Assembly: GCF_003151135.1 (NCBI RefSeq)
Contig: NZ_QEQK01000001.1
Location: 337,992 to 401,991 of the forward strand
Direction: 5' to 3'
DNA length: 64,000 nucleotides
Origin: Abyssibacter profundi
GTDB lineage: Bacteria > Pseudomonadota > Gammaproteobacteria > Nevskiales > OUC007
Positions within the stretch are counted from its first letter, which is position 1; each line of letters begins with the position of its first letter. Below are positions 50,992 through 61,241 of this stretch, one piece after another. The notes under the pieces are model-generated. The model was not told the origin of the DNA. It saw only the letters and a list, made by a program, of their open reading frames with translations, and did no database searches. A program made the translations under genes and the position numbers.

Positions 50992-52176
50992 TCAGTCCGC
51001 AAGCGCCAGTTCCAGGCCTTCGCGATAAAGGCCACGCGCCCGTTCGGGCTCCTTGGTTTCCTCAGCCAGTCGCGCCAACGCGAACAGCGTGTCGGGCGCC
51101 TTGCGCTGTGTGAGGCTGGCCTCCAGATAGCTACGCGCCCGTCCCCAGAGCCGACCGCGCAGACACAGCCGGCCGGCAACGAGCAGCAGTTCCGGCCGCT
51201 CCTCATATTGCCGCAGCCACTGCTCAACAGTCGCCAGCTGGCTGACATCATCGCTGGCACGCAACTCACCGAACAGCAGCACCAGCTCGCCATCCCAATC
51301 GGACTTCAGGGCCTGGGTGATCAAGGCAATGGCTTCGCTGTCTGCGCCGCTACGTGCCAGCTGCTGGATATAGCTGCGACGGATGGCAGCATCGGAGCGA
51401 AAACGCTTCGGAATGGTTTCCCAGGCGCCGTGGACGCTATCGAGCCGGCGATGTTCTCCGGCGGCAACCAACAACGCCTGCAAGCAGCGCTGCATCAGCG
51501 CCTGCCAGCGGTCTTCGGGAATGACCTTGTCGCGTTCGATCTGCTCCAGCAGGCTGCGCAACGGCTCCCAATCGCCGGCCTGCTCATAAACCGTGACCAG
51601 CCGCCGGAGCACACCCGCGTGGTGTGGGTGTAGATCACGCAAGCGGACCAGCGTGGCCAGGGCTTCGGCATGTCGGCCGCGCCGCGTCTGCAAATCGGCC
51701 TGCTTGAGCAGCACCGACAGCTCTGCATCGGGGCGTGTGGCAAACGCCAGCTCCAGATAGCGATCACGCCGGTCTGTCGCGCCGATGGCGTCTGCAGCCT
51801 CTGCCGCAGCCAGGTAATTCAGCAGCGCGTAGTCGTGGTGTGCCGCATGGCGCACCAGATCGACCTCGGCATCTTTTGGCCGGCCCTGCGAAAGGCGCAG
51901 CAAACCACGCAGAAACGAACTGCGTGCGCGTTCGATGCGTCGCTGGCGCAGGCTGCGCCGGATGGTCGAAGGCGCCCGCAAGCTCCCGCGCAGGGCCCGC
52001 AGGCTGAGCAGCAGCAGTAGCCCACCGAACACGGCCACCACGACCAGCGTGACGACCGAAGTCTCGATGATGTAATCACCGATATTGATCAGGACGTAGC
52101 CGCTATCGTCCAGCAGGTACACGCCGGCACCTGCTGCGGCAGCAAACACGAGAACGAGCAGCAGGATCTTCATCAT
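50992..52176 (-). CDS. hemY: Heme biosynthesis-associated protein HemY (TPR)
   Basis: A 394-residue inner-membrane protein with two N-terminal helices (about 3-22 and 41-62) and a cytosolic tail of TPR repeats (RGRHAEALATLVRLRDLHPHHAGVLRRLV and others). This is the proteobacterial HemY of the hemCDXY operon, not the Gram-positive protoporphyrinogen oxidase of the same name; it is thought to organise heme enzymes. Its ATG overlaps the hemX stop (ATGA). Confidence 0.9.
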   Translation of the reverse strand: MMKILLLVLVFAAAAGAGVYLLDDSGYVLINIGDYIIETSVVTLVVVAVFGGLLLLLSLRALRGSLRAPSTIRRSLRQRRIERARSSFLRGLLRLSQGRPKDAEVDLVRHAAHHDYALLNYLAAAEAADAIGATDRRDRYLELAFATRPDAELSVLLKQADLQTRRGRHAEALATLVRLRDLHPHHAGVLRRLVTVYEQAGDWEPLRSLLEQIERDKVIPEDRWQALMQRCLQALLVAAGEHRRLDSVHGAWETIPKRFRSDAAIRRSYIQQLARSGADSEAIALITQALKSDWDGELVLLFGELRASDDVSQLATVEQWLRQYEERPELLLVAGRLCLRGRLWGRARSYLEASLTQRKAPDTLFALARLAEETKEPERARGLYREGLELALAD

Positions 52177-53306
52177 GGTGCCCGCCGCCGCTCCATCACC
52201 GTACGCACGGCCTCCAGGCTGGCCGAAATATCCGGCAGGTTGCTACGAACCCGTTCGCCGGCCAGGGCATCCAGCTGCTCGATGGCTGCCGTCACGGCCC
52301 GATCATCCGTATCGAAATAGCGCTCGATCCACGCGCGCGCCTCGTTCACGGCATCCCGGTAGTTGGCGCCGTCCAACTGCAGCACGGCCAACCGTGCCGT
52401 CTCCAGTTGAAGAATGAGGTTCTGCCGCAGGAAATAGGCCTGCTCGGGCGGCAACAACGGATGCACCGCTTCTTCAGTCCGATGGATGACGAACATCTTG
52501 TTCGCAATCTCGACCAGCTTGTTCCAGGCCCGTCGCCCGGCATCGGCCACAGGGCCTTCGACCGGCGGGCGTGTCTCGCCCGGCTGGAAGGCATCGGGCA
52601 CATTGCGCTCGATCGGCAGCCCCGGAACCTGACGAATCAAGCTGCTGACCCGCAGGGCGATCGACTGGCGATCGACACGCGGAGCATTGCGCACGGCCGC
52701 GATCTCGCTGGCGATGAGATTGCGCGCATCAAACAGTGCAGGATCGTTCATGGCCGCAGCCCGCTCTTCGGCCAGCACCAACGCCGCTTGGGCCGAATCC
52801 AGGTCTCGGGAGAGTTGCAGCCGCTCATTGGCAATCAGCAGCAGATGTTCGAGTTCATTGAGCTGCCACAGTCGACGCCCGCCTTCGACACGCGTGGTCA
52901 GGCTGGCCACGGCCGATTCCAGCGTCTCGGCCCGCTGGTCCAGGGTGTCGAGATTGCGATCACGTTGTCGCATTCCCTGCTTGAGTTCGCCTTGCGACGC
53001 TTCCAGGCTGGCGAGCCGCTCACCGTGGCGTTCGAGATCACGGGTCTGATCCGACACGCGCTCGCGCATGGTGTCGACGCGTGCACCGGAGCGTTCGAGG
53101 TACGGCAGGCCGAACTGCCAGGTCAGCGCCGCAGCAAATGCCAGGACAATGAGATTGAGCAGCGTAACCACCAGCGCAACCCAGGCGATCGGGCGCCCGG
53201 TCTTGACGGGCTGCGTGGGCGGCGCCTGTTCGCCGGGCGTGTAAGGCATTAATTCGGAGCCCTGACTCGGGGTCGGGCTCTCAGCGTCAGCGGCGCTCTC
53301 TGTCAT
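52173..53306 (-). CDS. hemX: HemX, uroporphyrinogen-III operon membrane protein
   Basis: A 377-residue protein with one membrane helix (about 40-68, WVALVVTLLNLIVLAFAAALTW) and a long periplasmic coiled-coil and helical domain (DTMRERVSDQTRDLERHGERLASLE; LLLIANERLQLSRDLDSAQAAL is the family signature). Often misnamed a methyltransferase, it lacks the SAM-binding motifs. It overlaps hemD by 20 bases. Confidence 0.9.
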   Translation of the reverse strand: MTESAADAESPTPSQGSELMPYTPGEQAPPTQPVKTGRPIAWVALVVTLLNLIVLAFAAALTWQFGLPYLERSGARVDTMRERVSDQTRDLERHGERLASLEASQGELKQGMRQRDRNLDTLDQRAETLESAVASLTTRVEGGRRLWQLNELEHLLLIANERLQLSRDLDSAQAALVLAEERAAAMNDPALFDARNLIASEIAAVRNAPRVDRQSIALRVSSLIRQVPGLPIERNVPDAFQPGETRPPVEGPVADAGRRAWNKLVEIANKMFVIHRTEEAVHPLLPPEQAYFLRQNLILQLETARLAVLQLDGANYRDAVNEARAWIERYFDTDDRAVTAAIEQLDALAGERVRSNLPDISASLEAVRTVMERRRAP

Positions 53307-54069
53307 CGTCTCTCGCGCTTGGTGGGGACGGCCGCACCCAGTTGGCCTTGAGTGCGCTTAGCACGGCCGCCTCGCCAAATGGTGTGGCTAACCAGGCAGG
53401 CGCCTCGGACCCCAGGGTGCGACTGTGTTGTATCACACGCTCGCTCGGCGCGACCACCGGGCAATGCAGAAGCCCCCTGCCGTCATCGGGTGCATGCTCG
53501 ATGATCGCGCGATAGGTCTCGGCACTGGATGCCAGCACGACATTGGGCCAGTCGCCCAGTGCGGCCAGCGCGTCGGTCAGGTCGGGATGTGGTCGCCGCG
53601 CATAGACTTCGGCCAGACGCAGTCGACCCCGCTGCGCCAACGCCTGTCGCAGCAGGGGGCGCCCGCCGACGCCGGTCACCAGCAACACATCGCGCCAATC
53701 ATGCGCGTCTAGCTCGGCGAGTATTCCGTCGGCATCTTGCCGCGGGGGCACCCGCACGGCGTCGACGCCGGCCCGATGCAATGCGGCTGCGGTGGCGTCG
53801 CCGACCGCCATCACACGGGGGGGCAAATCGGCCGGCGTCGCCAGTCGCTGCCAGTGCTCGACGGCGGGCTGGCTGGTGAACACGGCCGCCTGTGCCGCAC
53901 CGGCCTGCGCAAGCGATCGGATCGGTGCCAGGGTCGCATCAAACCGCAAGGCCGCGATGCAACGTGCCTGGCCACCTAATGCCGTCACCGCCTGCTGTAG
54001 CGATGCTCCCCGCGCCTGCGCGCGGGGAATCAGCAAGCGCAGGCCTGCCAGGGGCTGCGGGTTGTTCAT
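53287..54069 (-). CDS. hemD: Uroporphyrinogen-III synthase
   Basis: A 260-residue cytosolic enzyme that closes and inverts ring D of hydroxymethylbilane to give uroporphyrinogen III. The family is poorly conserved; here LRLLIPRAQARG, FTSQPAVEHW, VMAVGDATAAALHRAGVDAV and VLLVTGVGGRPLLRQAL match its two Rossmann-like lobes. It overlaps hemC by four bases and is in the usual hemC-hemD order, which supports the call more strongly than the sequence alone. Confidence 0.9.
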   Translation of the reverse strand: MNNPQPLAGLRLLIPRAQARGASLQQAVTALGGQARCIAALRFDATLAPIRSLAQAGAAQAAVFTSQPAVEHWQRLATPADLPPRVMAVGDATAAALHRAGVDAVRVPPRQDADGILAELDAHDWRDVLLVTGVGGRPLLRQALAQRGRLRLAEVYARRPHPDLTDALAALGDWPNVVLASSAETYRAIIEHAPDDGRGLLHCPVVAPSERVIQHSRTLGSEAPAWLATPFGEAAVLSALKANWVRPSPPSARDDDRERR

Positions 54070-54989
54070 GACTCTGCGCGCAATCGCTCCAGAATCGCCG
54101 TGGCACCGTCGGCTCGCAGCCCCTGGGCGGCAGCCTCCCCCAGCGCCTCGGGGGCCGAGGCAGACCCCTGCCCTTGCCAGCGGGCATGGGCACTGCCATC
54201 AGGCATGCCCATGAAAGCCCGCATCGACAGTTGATCACCGTCCAGCTGCGCGTAGCCGGCCAGCGGTAACGTGCAATCGCCACCCAAGGCCTGGCTCAGG
54301 GCCCGTTCAGCACGGACGCAGGTGGCTGTCTCCAAGTGGTTGAGCGGCGCCACCCAGTCGGCCGTTTGATGGTCGCCGGCCCGATATTCGATCCCGACCG
54401 CGCCCTGGCCCACGGCCGGCAGCATGTCGGCCGGGTCCAGTCGCTGGGTAATACGCGCCGACAACCCCAACCGGTCCAACCCGGCGGCCGCCAACACCAG
54501 CGCCTCGAATCGGCCTTCGTCCAGTCGCTGCAGGCGCGTGCCGACATTGCCACGCACGGGATGGATGGACAGGTCGGGGCGTCGTGCAGCCAACTGGGCC
54601 TGGCGTCGCTGACTGGCCGTGCCGACTCGCGCCCCCTGCGGCAAGGCATCCAGAGTGACGGCCTGGGGCATAACCAGGGCATCGCGCACATCGGCGCGCT
54701 GCAGTATCGGTCCCAGCGCAAACCCCTCGGGCAGGGTCACCGGCACATCTTTCATGGAGTGAACGGCAAGATCGGCGCGTCCATCCAGCAGTGCCTGCTC
54801 CAGCTCCTTGATGAACAGCCCTTTGCCACCGAATGCCGCCAGCGGCGCATCCAACCGTCGATCACCTTCGGTGGTCAACTTGAGCAGTTCCACCTGCATT
54901 TGCGGGTGCTGCGCCAGTAGGCGATCGCGAACGTGTTCGGCCTGCCAGAGGGCCAGTGGACTCTGCCGGGTGGCAATGACGAGCTTCAT
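54066..54989 (-). CDS. hemC: Hydroxymethylbilane synthase (porphobilinogen deaminase)
   Basis: A 307-residue enzyme that polymerises four porphobilinogens. ATRQSPLALWQAEHV, GLFIKELEQALLDGRADLAVHSMKDVPVTLPEGF and the GTASQRRQAQLAARRPDL segment are diagnostic. The Cys in LGGDCTLPLAGYA carries the dipyrromethane cofactor. Start ATG at 54989; 51 bases after the algR stop. In Pseudomonas hemC likewise follows algR. Confidence 0.96.
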   Translation of the reverse strand: MKLVIATRQSPLALWQAEHVRDRLLAQHPQMQVELLKLTTEGDRRLDAPLAAFGGKGLFIKELEQALLDGRADLAVHSMKDVPVTLPEGFALGPILQRADVRDALVMPQAVTLDALPQGARVGTASQRRQAQLAARRPDLSIHPVRGNVGTRLQRLDEGRFEALVLAAAGLDRLGLSARITQRLDPADMLPAVGQGAVGIEYRAGDHQTADWVAPLNHLETATCVRAERALSQALGGDCTLPLAGYAQLDGDQLSMRAFMGMPDGSAHARWQGQGSASAPEALGEAAAQGLRADGATAILERLRAES

Positions 54990-55040
54990 GATGGGGTGTC
55001 GCCGGTACGCAAGGGGACGCGGAGGATACCGCGCCGGCGC

Positions 55041-55808
55041 TCAGGCTTCGTCCAGCTGATCCAGATTATTCTGCTCGTCTTCGCCGGACAGCACCCGACG
55101 CACTTCCGCGAGGCGACGCCGGCTCACGGGCAGGGGTTCTTCGCAATGCTGCAATCGAACCCAGTGGTGACCTTCCCGGGACCGTTCCAACCCGGTGATG
55201 TAGTGCTTGGCGACCAGGGCCTTACGATGAATGCGCACGAACAAGGGAGCGAAGTCATCCTCCAGCTTGCGCAATGATTCCTCGATGAGCACCTCGCCAT
55301 GCAGGTGATAGACCGTGACGTACTTCTGGTCGGCCAGAAAATAGAGAATGTCCCGCGATGGCACGCGAACCAGTCCTGCCCGCGTGGATGCCACCACATG
55401 CGCCCGTGCCGGCTCGGCATGCTGCGACCACGCCGTTTCCAGCTGCGCTCGACTGGGCCGGCGTGCGCGCTGCAAGGCCTCGCGCAGTTTCTCCGCACGA
55501 ATCGGCTTAAGCAGATACGCCACGGCGCTGGACTCGAACGCCGACAGGGCATGCTCGGCAAATGCGGTGGTGAAAATAATGGCCGGCGGGGTCGCCTCTT
55601 CGGCCAGCTTGCGCGCAACCTGCAGGCCATCGACCTCGCCCATGCGCACGTCGAGCAGCACCACATCGGGCTCGGTTTGCCGAATGACTTCGAGCGCTTT
55701 CCGGCCGTTCTCGGCCTCTCCGACAATCTCCCAACCCGGGAAATCCGACACGAGTTGCCGAACCCGTTCCCGGGCAAGCGTTTCGTCGTCGACGATCACC
55801 AGCCTCAT
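55041..55808 (-). CDS. algR: LytTR-type response regulator AlgR
   Basis: A 255-residue regulator with receiver domain (1-120, phospho-acceptor Asp53 in VLLDVRMGEVDG) and a LytTR DNA-binding domain (about 140-245, VRIHRKALVAKHYITGLER). AlgR controls alginate, type IV pilus and virulence genes in Pseudomonas; downstream targets in this organism are unknown. Its ATG overlaps the kinase stop (ATGA). Confidence 0.92.
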   Translation of the reverse strand: MRLVIVDDETLARERVRQLVSDFPGWEIVGEAENGRKALEVIRQTEPDVVLLDVRMGEVDGLQVARKLAEEATPPAIIFTTAFAEHALSAFESSAVAYLLKPIRAEKLREALQRARRPSRAQLETAWSQHAEPARAHVVASTRAGLVRVPSRDILYFLADQKYVTVYHLHGEVLIEESLRKLEDDFAPLFVRIHRKALVAKHYITGLERSREGHHWVRLQHCEEPLPVSRRRLAEVRRVLSGEDEQNNLDQLDEA

Positions 55809-56884
55809 GCAACCCCCTGCCGCACGTCGCTCACGACCGGAAGTCGCATGTCGATGCGGAATTGGTGTTCCTGTCGCTCGCTTTTGAGACTCGCACGACC
55901 CTCATAGGCGATACGCAACCGCTCGGTCAGATTGGTCAGCGCCAAGCGCGACCCCTGACTGGGCACCGGCACATCCGGCACCGGATTCGTCACGGTCAAG
56001 ATCAGATACTCCACTCCCGAGCCACTGGATTGCAACTCTGTCGAGATTCGGATGGTTCCCTCGTCGTCCCGATGCATGATTCCATGGTGCACTGCGTTCT
56101 CGACCAGCGGCTGTAGCGACAGCACCGGCACGGGGACACTGAGCGTGGTTTCCGGAATGTTCCACTCGATTTTCAAGCGCTCACCCACGCGCACCTGTTC
56201 GATGTTGAGATAGCAGCGCGCTGTCTCGATTTCCTCGCTTAGCGGCACCAGACGATGGCGCTTCTCCAAGCTCACGCGAAACAAGTCGGACAGGTCATCG
56301 ACCAGCGACTCGGCCTGACGGGGGTCTTTTCGGATGAGCGCCGACAAGGTGTTCAAGGTGTTGAACAAGAAATGCGGCCGGATGCGCGCCTGCAACGCCA
56401 GATAACGCGACTCGGCCTGAGCCTGAACTTCCAGTCGCCATTGATGCTGCACCCAGAAATAGCGCAGCACAAAGGCCACGACGATGGCCGCAACGCCAAG
56501 ACTGCCCACGACGAAGCTCCAACGCCCGTCGGTTTCCAGCATCGATGACCAGCCGAGCACGCCGATGAGCATCCACGACAGCTCTGCCAGTAGCGCCGTG
56601 ACGCCCAGCAGCAGAATGTAACTGGCGAACAGGACGAACCAGGTCGGCATGCGCGACAGCCAGGACCGGGCCTGGCACAGCACAGCGGCGCCACAAAGCC
56701 CGTTCCACTGCAAGTAAAGCGACAACAGGGCGAACCGTTCCCAGAAGAAGGCGCCCACGGGCTGGGTCACGAACATGATCAGTACCGCGACGAGCTGGGT
56801 GATCAGCGCAACCGACAGCAACACCGGGCCGGAGCAGAAGTCCGGCAGCAGCTCGGGTGCGGTCCTTGTCGCGGGGTGGTTCAT
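55805..56884 (-). CDS. algZ: LytS/AlgZ-type sensor histidine kinase
   Basis: A 359-residue sensor kinase with about six hydrophobic helices in the first 155 residues. The phospho-acceptor region is [21 protein letters not shown], and the ATPase site has [13 protein letters not shown]. The last G-box is partly degenerate, as in Pseudomonas FimS/AlgZ. Partner of the downstream algR. ATG at 56884; divergent from argH across 110 bases, as in Pseudomonas. Confidence 0.88.
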   Translation of the reverse strand: MNHPATRTAPELLPDFCSGPVLLSVALITQLVAVLIMFVTQPVGAFFWERFALLSLYLQWNGLCGAAVLCQARSWLSRMPTWFVLFASYILLLGVTALLAELSWMLIGVLGWSSMLETDGRWSFVVGSLGVAAIVVAFVLRYFWVQHQWRLEVQAQAESRYLALQARIRPHFLFNTLNTLSALIRKDPRQAESLVDDLSDLFRVSLEKRHRLVPLSEEIETARCYLNIEQVRVGERLKIEWNIPETTLSVPVPVLSLQPLVENAVHHGIMHRDDEGTIRISTELQSSGSGVEYLILTVTNPVPDVPVPSQGSRLALTNLTERLRIAYEGRASLKSERQEHQFRIDMRLPVVSDVRQGVA

Positions 56885-56994
56885 GCACGCAGTCTTGGCA
56901 GGGCCGGGCGAGCCGGTCAAGCGCGCCCCTCTGCGCGCCTGACGACGCAAGCTATACTGCGCCGCCTTCCCCCTCAGCGAACACACGGCGCACC

Positions 56995-58371
56995 ATGAGT
57001 TCAGACAAGCCCTGGGCCGGCCGCTTCACGCAGGCCACTGACCCCCGGGTCGAGGCGTTTACCGAATCGGTTAGTTTCGATGCCCGCCTGGCTCCCTATG
57101 ACATCCAGGGATCAATTGCGCACGCCACCATGCTGGGCCGCTGCGAAATACTGACCCGCGACGAGGTCGACGCCATCGTCAGCGGCTTGCAGGCCATTGA
57201 TCAACAAATCGCCGCTGGCGAGTTCGAGTGGGATACGGCGCTGGAAGACGTCCACATGAACATCGAGCGTCGCCTGACCGAACAGGTGGGCGATGTGGGC
57301 AAGAAACTGCACACCGCGCGCTCGCGCAACGATCAGGTCGCAACCGACTTGCGATTGTTCATGCGCGACACCATCGACCAGACCGGCGCTGCGCTGGATC
57401 AACTGGCCGATACGCTGCTCGAACTCGCCGAGCGTGAAGCCGACACGATTTTTCCGGGCCACACGCATATGCAGGTTGCCCAGCCCGTGAGCTTCGGCCA
57501 CCACATGCTGGCCTGGCGGGAAATGATCCTGCGCGACGCCGATCGCTTTGCCGATTGCCGGCGCCGCACCAACCGCATGCCGCTGGGCGCCGCCGCACTG
57601 GCCGGCACTCCGCATCCGATCGACCGCAGCATCACCTGCGAACTGCTGGGATTCGACCAGGTCTGCGAGAACTCGCTGGATGCCGTCTCCGACCGTGATT
57701 TCGCGATTGAATACAGTGCGGCCGCCAGCCTGCTGATGGTGCACCTGTCGCGGATGTGCGAAGAGTTGGTGCTGTGGACCAGTGCCGCATTCGGCCTGGT
57801 GGAATTACCGGACGCGTTCTGCACCGGCTCATCGATCATGCCGCAGAAAAAGAACCCGGACATTGCCGAGCTGGTCCGCGGCAAGAGCGGCCGTGTGATT
57901 GGCAGTCTTCAGGCATTACTGGTGCTGATGAAGGGCCAGCCCCTGGCCTATAACCGCGACAACCAGGAAGACAAGGAGCCGCTGTTCGACACGGTCGACA
58001 CCGTGCTGGCCTGCCTGCGCGTCTTCACCCCCATGGTGGGGGCACTGGAGGTCCGCGCTGATCGCGCCTTGGCCGCGGCCGGACAAGGCTTCGCCACGGC
58101 CACTGATCTGGCGGACTATTTGGTGATGCATGGCGTGCCGTTCCGCGACGCCCATGCGGTCGTTGGCCGCTGCGTGCGCCGGGCAACCGATGCCGGTTGC
58201 GACCTGGCCGAGCTGCCACTGGAAGACTTGCAGGCCGAATCCGCGGCGATCAAACCGGATGTCTACGCCGTGCTCACCGTCGAGGGTTCAGTGGCGGCCC
58301 GAGACCACATCGGCGGGACCGCGCCAAACCAGGTCCGCGCGGCCATCAACCGGGCACGCAACGCCAGCTAG
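56995..58371 (+). CDS. argH: Argininosuccinate lyase
   Basis: A 458-residue enzyme that splits argininosuccinate into arginine and fumarate. [23 protein letters not shown] near the start and [19 protein letters not shown] are the fumarase/lyase-superfamily signatures specific to ArgH. ATG at 56995. A TATACT -10 box (56953-56958) lies upstream with only a poor -35. Its last four bases overlap the stop of the converging dehydrogenase gene. Confidence 0.96.
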   Translation: MSSDKPWAGRFTQATDPRVEAFTESVSFDARLAPYDIQGSIAHATMLGRCEILTRDEVDAIVSGLQAIDQQIAAGEFEWDTALEDVHMNIERRLTEQVGDVGKKLHTARSRNDQVATDLRLFMRDTIDQTGAALDQLADTLLELAEREADTIFPGHTHMQVAQPVSFGHHMLAWREMILRDADRFADCRRRTNRMPLGAAALAGTPHPIDRSITCELLGFDQVCENSLDAVSDRDFAIEYSAAASLLMVHLSRMCEELVLWTSAAFGLVELPDAFCTGSSIMPQKKNPDIAELVRGKSGRVIGSLQALLVLMKGQPLAYNRDNQEDKEPLFDTVDTVLACLRVFTPMVGALEVRADRALAAAGQGFATATDLADYLVMHGVPFRDAHAVVGRCVRRATDAGCDLAELPLEDLQAESAAIKPDVYAVLTVEGSVAARDHIGGTAPNQVRAAINRARNAS

Positions 58372-59252
58372 TCCTCGCCTGCCGCCGGGCGGATCAGTCG
58401 GTAAAGCGCCGAGATGTCCTCGTCACCATGACCCTGCGCCATCAACCGAGCGTAGTCGGCGCGGGTCTGTTCGGTGAGCGGCAGTGAGGCCCCGCTGGCT
58501 TGGGCCATCGCCGAACAAATCGCGAGGTCCTTGGCGTGCAATGCCACCTTGAAACCCAACGGGTAGTGCTGCTGCAACATCGTCTTGCCGCGGTGGTTGA
58601 TAAACCAATTGCCACCCGCGCCGCTGCCGACGACATCGACGACCGTGGCCATCGGCAAGTCCAGCGACTCGCCAAAGGCCAGCGCCTCGGTCACAGCCCG
58701 GTTAATACCCGCACATAACACCTGGTTGACGGCCTTGGTTGCCTGACCGGCACCAACAGGGCCCATGTGATGAATGGCCGCCCCCATCAATGCAAGCGTG
58801 GGTCGCGCGCGCTGCAGATCGGATTCGCTGCCACCTGCCATGATCGTCAGGCTGCCTTGACGGGCTCCCTCGGTGCCGCCGGACACCGGTGCATCGACGA
58901 AGCCGATGCCCGCTGCAGCCAGTCGTTGGCCCACCGCGCAGGCGGTTTCCCGTGCCACGGTGGAGCAATCGATCACTAGGCTGCCCGGCTGCAGACCGGC
59001 GGCCAGCTGCTCGCAGACCATTCGCACATCATCATCTGCCGAGACGCAGACCACGACGATGTCGCAGATTGCCGCCAGCGCATCGACCCGGTTCACGGCT
59101 TCCACCGCATGCTCGGCCGCAAACGCTTCGGCGCGGGCAGCACTGCGGTTGTAAACAGCTCGCAACCGGCCCGCGCGGGCAATGTGCGTGGCCATCGGTG
59201 CGCCCATGGCGCCAAGCCCGATAAACCCGGTTCGCGGTGATGGGTCTGTCAT
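58368..59252 (-). CDS. NAD(P)-dependent beta-hydroxyacid dehydrogenase (HIBADH/GarR family)
   Basis: A 294-residue reductase. The cofactor site is [20 protein letters not shown]; the substrate signature [18 protein letters not shown] and the catalytic Lys in [13 protein letters not shown] follow. Members act on 3-hydroxyisobutyrate, tartronate semialdehyde or succinic semialdehyde, and the sequence does not settle which. Its ATG overlaps the speA stop by four bases (59249-59252), so it is translationally coupled to polyamine synthesis genes, which may mean a role in a GABA or succinate-semialdehyde branch. Confidence 0.88.
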   Translation of the reverse strand: MTDPSPRTGFIGLGAMGAPMATHIARAGRLRAVYNRSAARAEAFAAEHAVEAVNRVDALAAICDIVVVCVSADDDVRMVCEQLAAGLQPGSLVIDCSTVARETACAVGQRLAAAGIGFVDAPVSGGTEGARQGSLTIMAGGSESDLQRARPTLALMGAAIHHMGPVGAGQATKAVNQVLCAGINRAVTEALAFGESLDLPMATVVDVVGSGAGGNWFINHRGKTMLQQHYPLGFKVALHAKDLAICSAMAQASGASLPLTEQTRADYARLMAQGHGDEDISALYRLIRPAAGED

Positions 59253-61171
59253 GTGGATCGCTCCTCGTTGACTGCGGGCCGACGCTGGTCCTGCGGGTCG
59301 AGATAGGTATATCCCTGCATGGCATGACGGTAGTCCGCCAGCATCCGCGCCTGTACGTCGGCCGCCTGGCCAGACAGGGCCAGACGCTCGGCATATGTCG
59401 CCAGCAACTCATCCGGCGCATGGTGTACCAGCTGCAGTAACTCGTCGGTCCGATCGCCCGGTTCCGGCGCGCTAAACCGCCAGTGACCATCCGCCGCCAC
59501 TTCGATATTGACGGTGTCGGTGTCGCCGAACAGATTATGCAAATCGCCAAGAATTTCCTGATAAGCACCGACCATCGCAATCGCTAGGCAATAGGTCTCG
59601 CCGTCGCGCAGACGGTGAGCCGGCAATGTCTCGGTCAGGCCGCTGGCCTCGACGTAATGATCAATCCGGCCATCGGAGTCACAGGTCAGATCGCAAAGCG
59701 TGACGCGCTCCTCTGGCGCCTCATCCAAACGTGCGATGGGGACAATCGGAAAGACCTGATCGATCCCCCAGACATCCGGCAGGCTTTGGAACACCGATAG
59801 GTTGAGGAAGTACTTGGTCGCCAGGCGCACGCGCAGGTCGTTGAGGGCGTCGCGATGCGCCGGCAGCTCGGGGCTGAGGCTGCCCAGCAAGTGGTGGTTG
59901 ATCGCCGAAGCCAATCGCTCGGCCTGTGCCCGCTGCGCCAGCGTCAGCTGCCCATGGTTGAATGCAGCATGGGCCTCTGCGAGGCAGTAACTGACATCGT
60001 GGTACGCCTCCAGCGGCGGGATGCTCGCCAGATCGTCATGCACCCGCCACAGCTCGGCCAGTGGTAACGGAGCATCCGCTGCCTGCTCGCCGGGGGCCGG
60101 CAGTACCCCCGAGTCAGAATCCACGACCGATGTCACCAACACCGCATGGTGGGCGGTCAGCGCGCGCCCGGACTCGCTGATGATGTGCGGAGCGGGCACC
60201 TCGGCCGCCGCGCAATGCTCGGCCAGGGCGCGCACGATATTGTGAGCGTACTCATCAACCGAGTAGTTCATGGAGCAGAAGCTGCGTGAGCGTGTCCCTT
60301 CGTAATCCACCCCGAGTCCGCCGCCCACATCGACGCAATCGATCGGCGCGCCCAGCTGGCGTAGCTCCACATAAAGACGCGCGGCCTCGCGCATGCCGTG
60401 TTGGATGTCACGCACATTGGCAATTTGCGATCCGAGATGCAGATGCATCAGGTGCAGGCAATCCAGCATGCCGGCCTGACGCAATCGCTCGACCGCGTCC
60501 AGCAACTGGCCGGCTGGCAACCCGAACTTGGACTTCTCTCCGCCTGTGTTCTGCCAGTTGCCGGCGCCCAGCGTGGCCAGGCGGACGCGCAGACCAATTC
60601 GCGGTCGCAACCCCAATGCCCGTGACTCGGCCATGATGATGTTCAGCTCGGAGAGCTTCTCCACCACCAGGGTCACGTTCACACCCAGGCACTGTCCCTG
60701 TAATGCCAGACGCACGTACTCCGGATCCTTGTACCCGTTGCAAATTACCGTGCCGCCCGGCCGGACCAGGCCCAGCACGGCCAGCAACTCGGGTTTGCTG
60801 CCGGCCTCCAGCCCCACGCGATCACCACCACAGGCAACGATCTCGCGCACGACGCTGTACTGCTGATTGACCTTGATTGGATACACCGCGGTGTAACCGG
60901 CGCTGTAGTCCAGGTCGGCACAGGCCGTATCGAAGGCCTGACATAACCGGGTGACCCGGTCCCGCAGCACGTCTGAAAAGCGCAACAACACGGGTAACCG
61001 CAGGCCGGCATCACCCAGCTCCCCGACGATCTCGGTCAGCGACACACGGCGATCGGCGGCCCCACCTACGCGCAGTTCGCCGGCCGGGGAAATATCGAAG
61101 TAGCCGTCGCCCCAGGTCTCGAGGTTATAGAGTCGACGACTGTCGTCGACGGTCCAGTTTGAGTGCGGCAT
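59249..61171 (-). CDS. speA: Biosynthetic arginine decarboxylase
   Basis: A 640-residue PLP enzyme converting arginine to agmatine, the first step of putrescine synthesis by the arginine route. AVYPIKVNQQYSVV holds the PLP Lys; VDVGGGLGVDYEGT and HIISESGRALTAHHAVL are the SpeA blocks that separate it from the lysine/ornithine group. ATG at 61171 chosen over the longer frame to 61201. Divergent from speE over 70 bases; followed by the HIBADH-like gene. speB or aguA/aguB is not in the window. Confidence 0.95.
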   Translation of the reverse strand: MPHSNWTVDDSRRLYNLETWGDGYFDISPAGELRVGGAADRRVSLTEIVGELGDAGLRLPVLLRFSDVLRDRVTRLCQAFDTACADLDYSAGYTAVYPIKVNQQYSVVREIVACGGDRVGLEAGSKPELLAVLGLVRPGGTVICNGYKDPEYVRLALQGQCLGVNVTLVVEKLSELNIIMAESRALGLRPRIGLRVRLATLGAGNWQNTGGEKSKFGLPAGQLLDAVERLRQAGMLDCLHLMHLHLGSQIANVRDIQHGMREAARLYVELRQLGAPIDCVDVGGGLGVDYEGTRSRSFCSMNYSVDEYAHNIVRALAEHCAAAEVPAPHIISESGRALTAHHAVLVTSVVDSDSGVLPAPGEQAADAPLPLAELWRVHDDLASIPPLEAYHDVSYCLAEAHAAFNHGQLTLAQRAQAERLASAINHHLLGSLSPELPAHRDALNDLRVRLATKYFLNLSVFQSLPDVWGIDQVFPIVPIARLDEAPEERVTLCDLTCDSDGRIDHYVEASGLTETLPAHRLRDGETYCLAIAMVGAYQEILGDLHNLFGDTDTVNIEVAADGHWRFSAPEPGDRTDELLQLVHHAPDELLATYAERLALSGQAADVQARMLADYRHAMQGYTYLDPQDQRRPAVNEERST

Positions 61172-61241
61172 GCAGCCCGATCCAGAGTCTGAGAAAAACA
61201 AGGGGCGCTACAATGCGCGCCCGGCCAATAAGCGACCCGCG

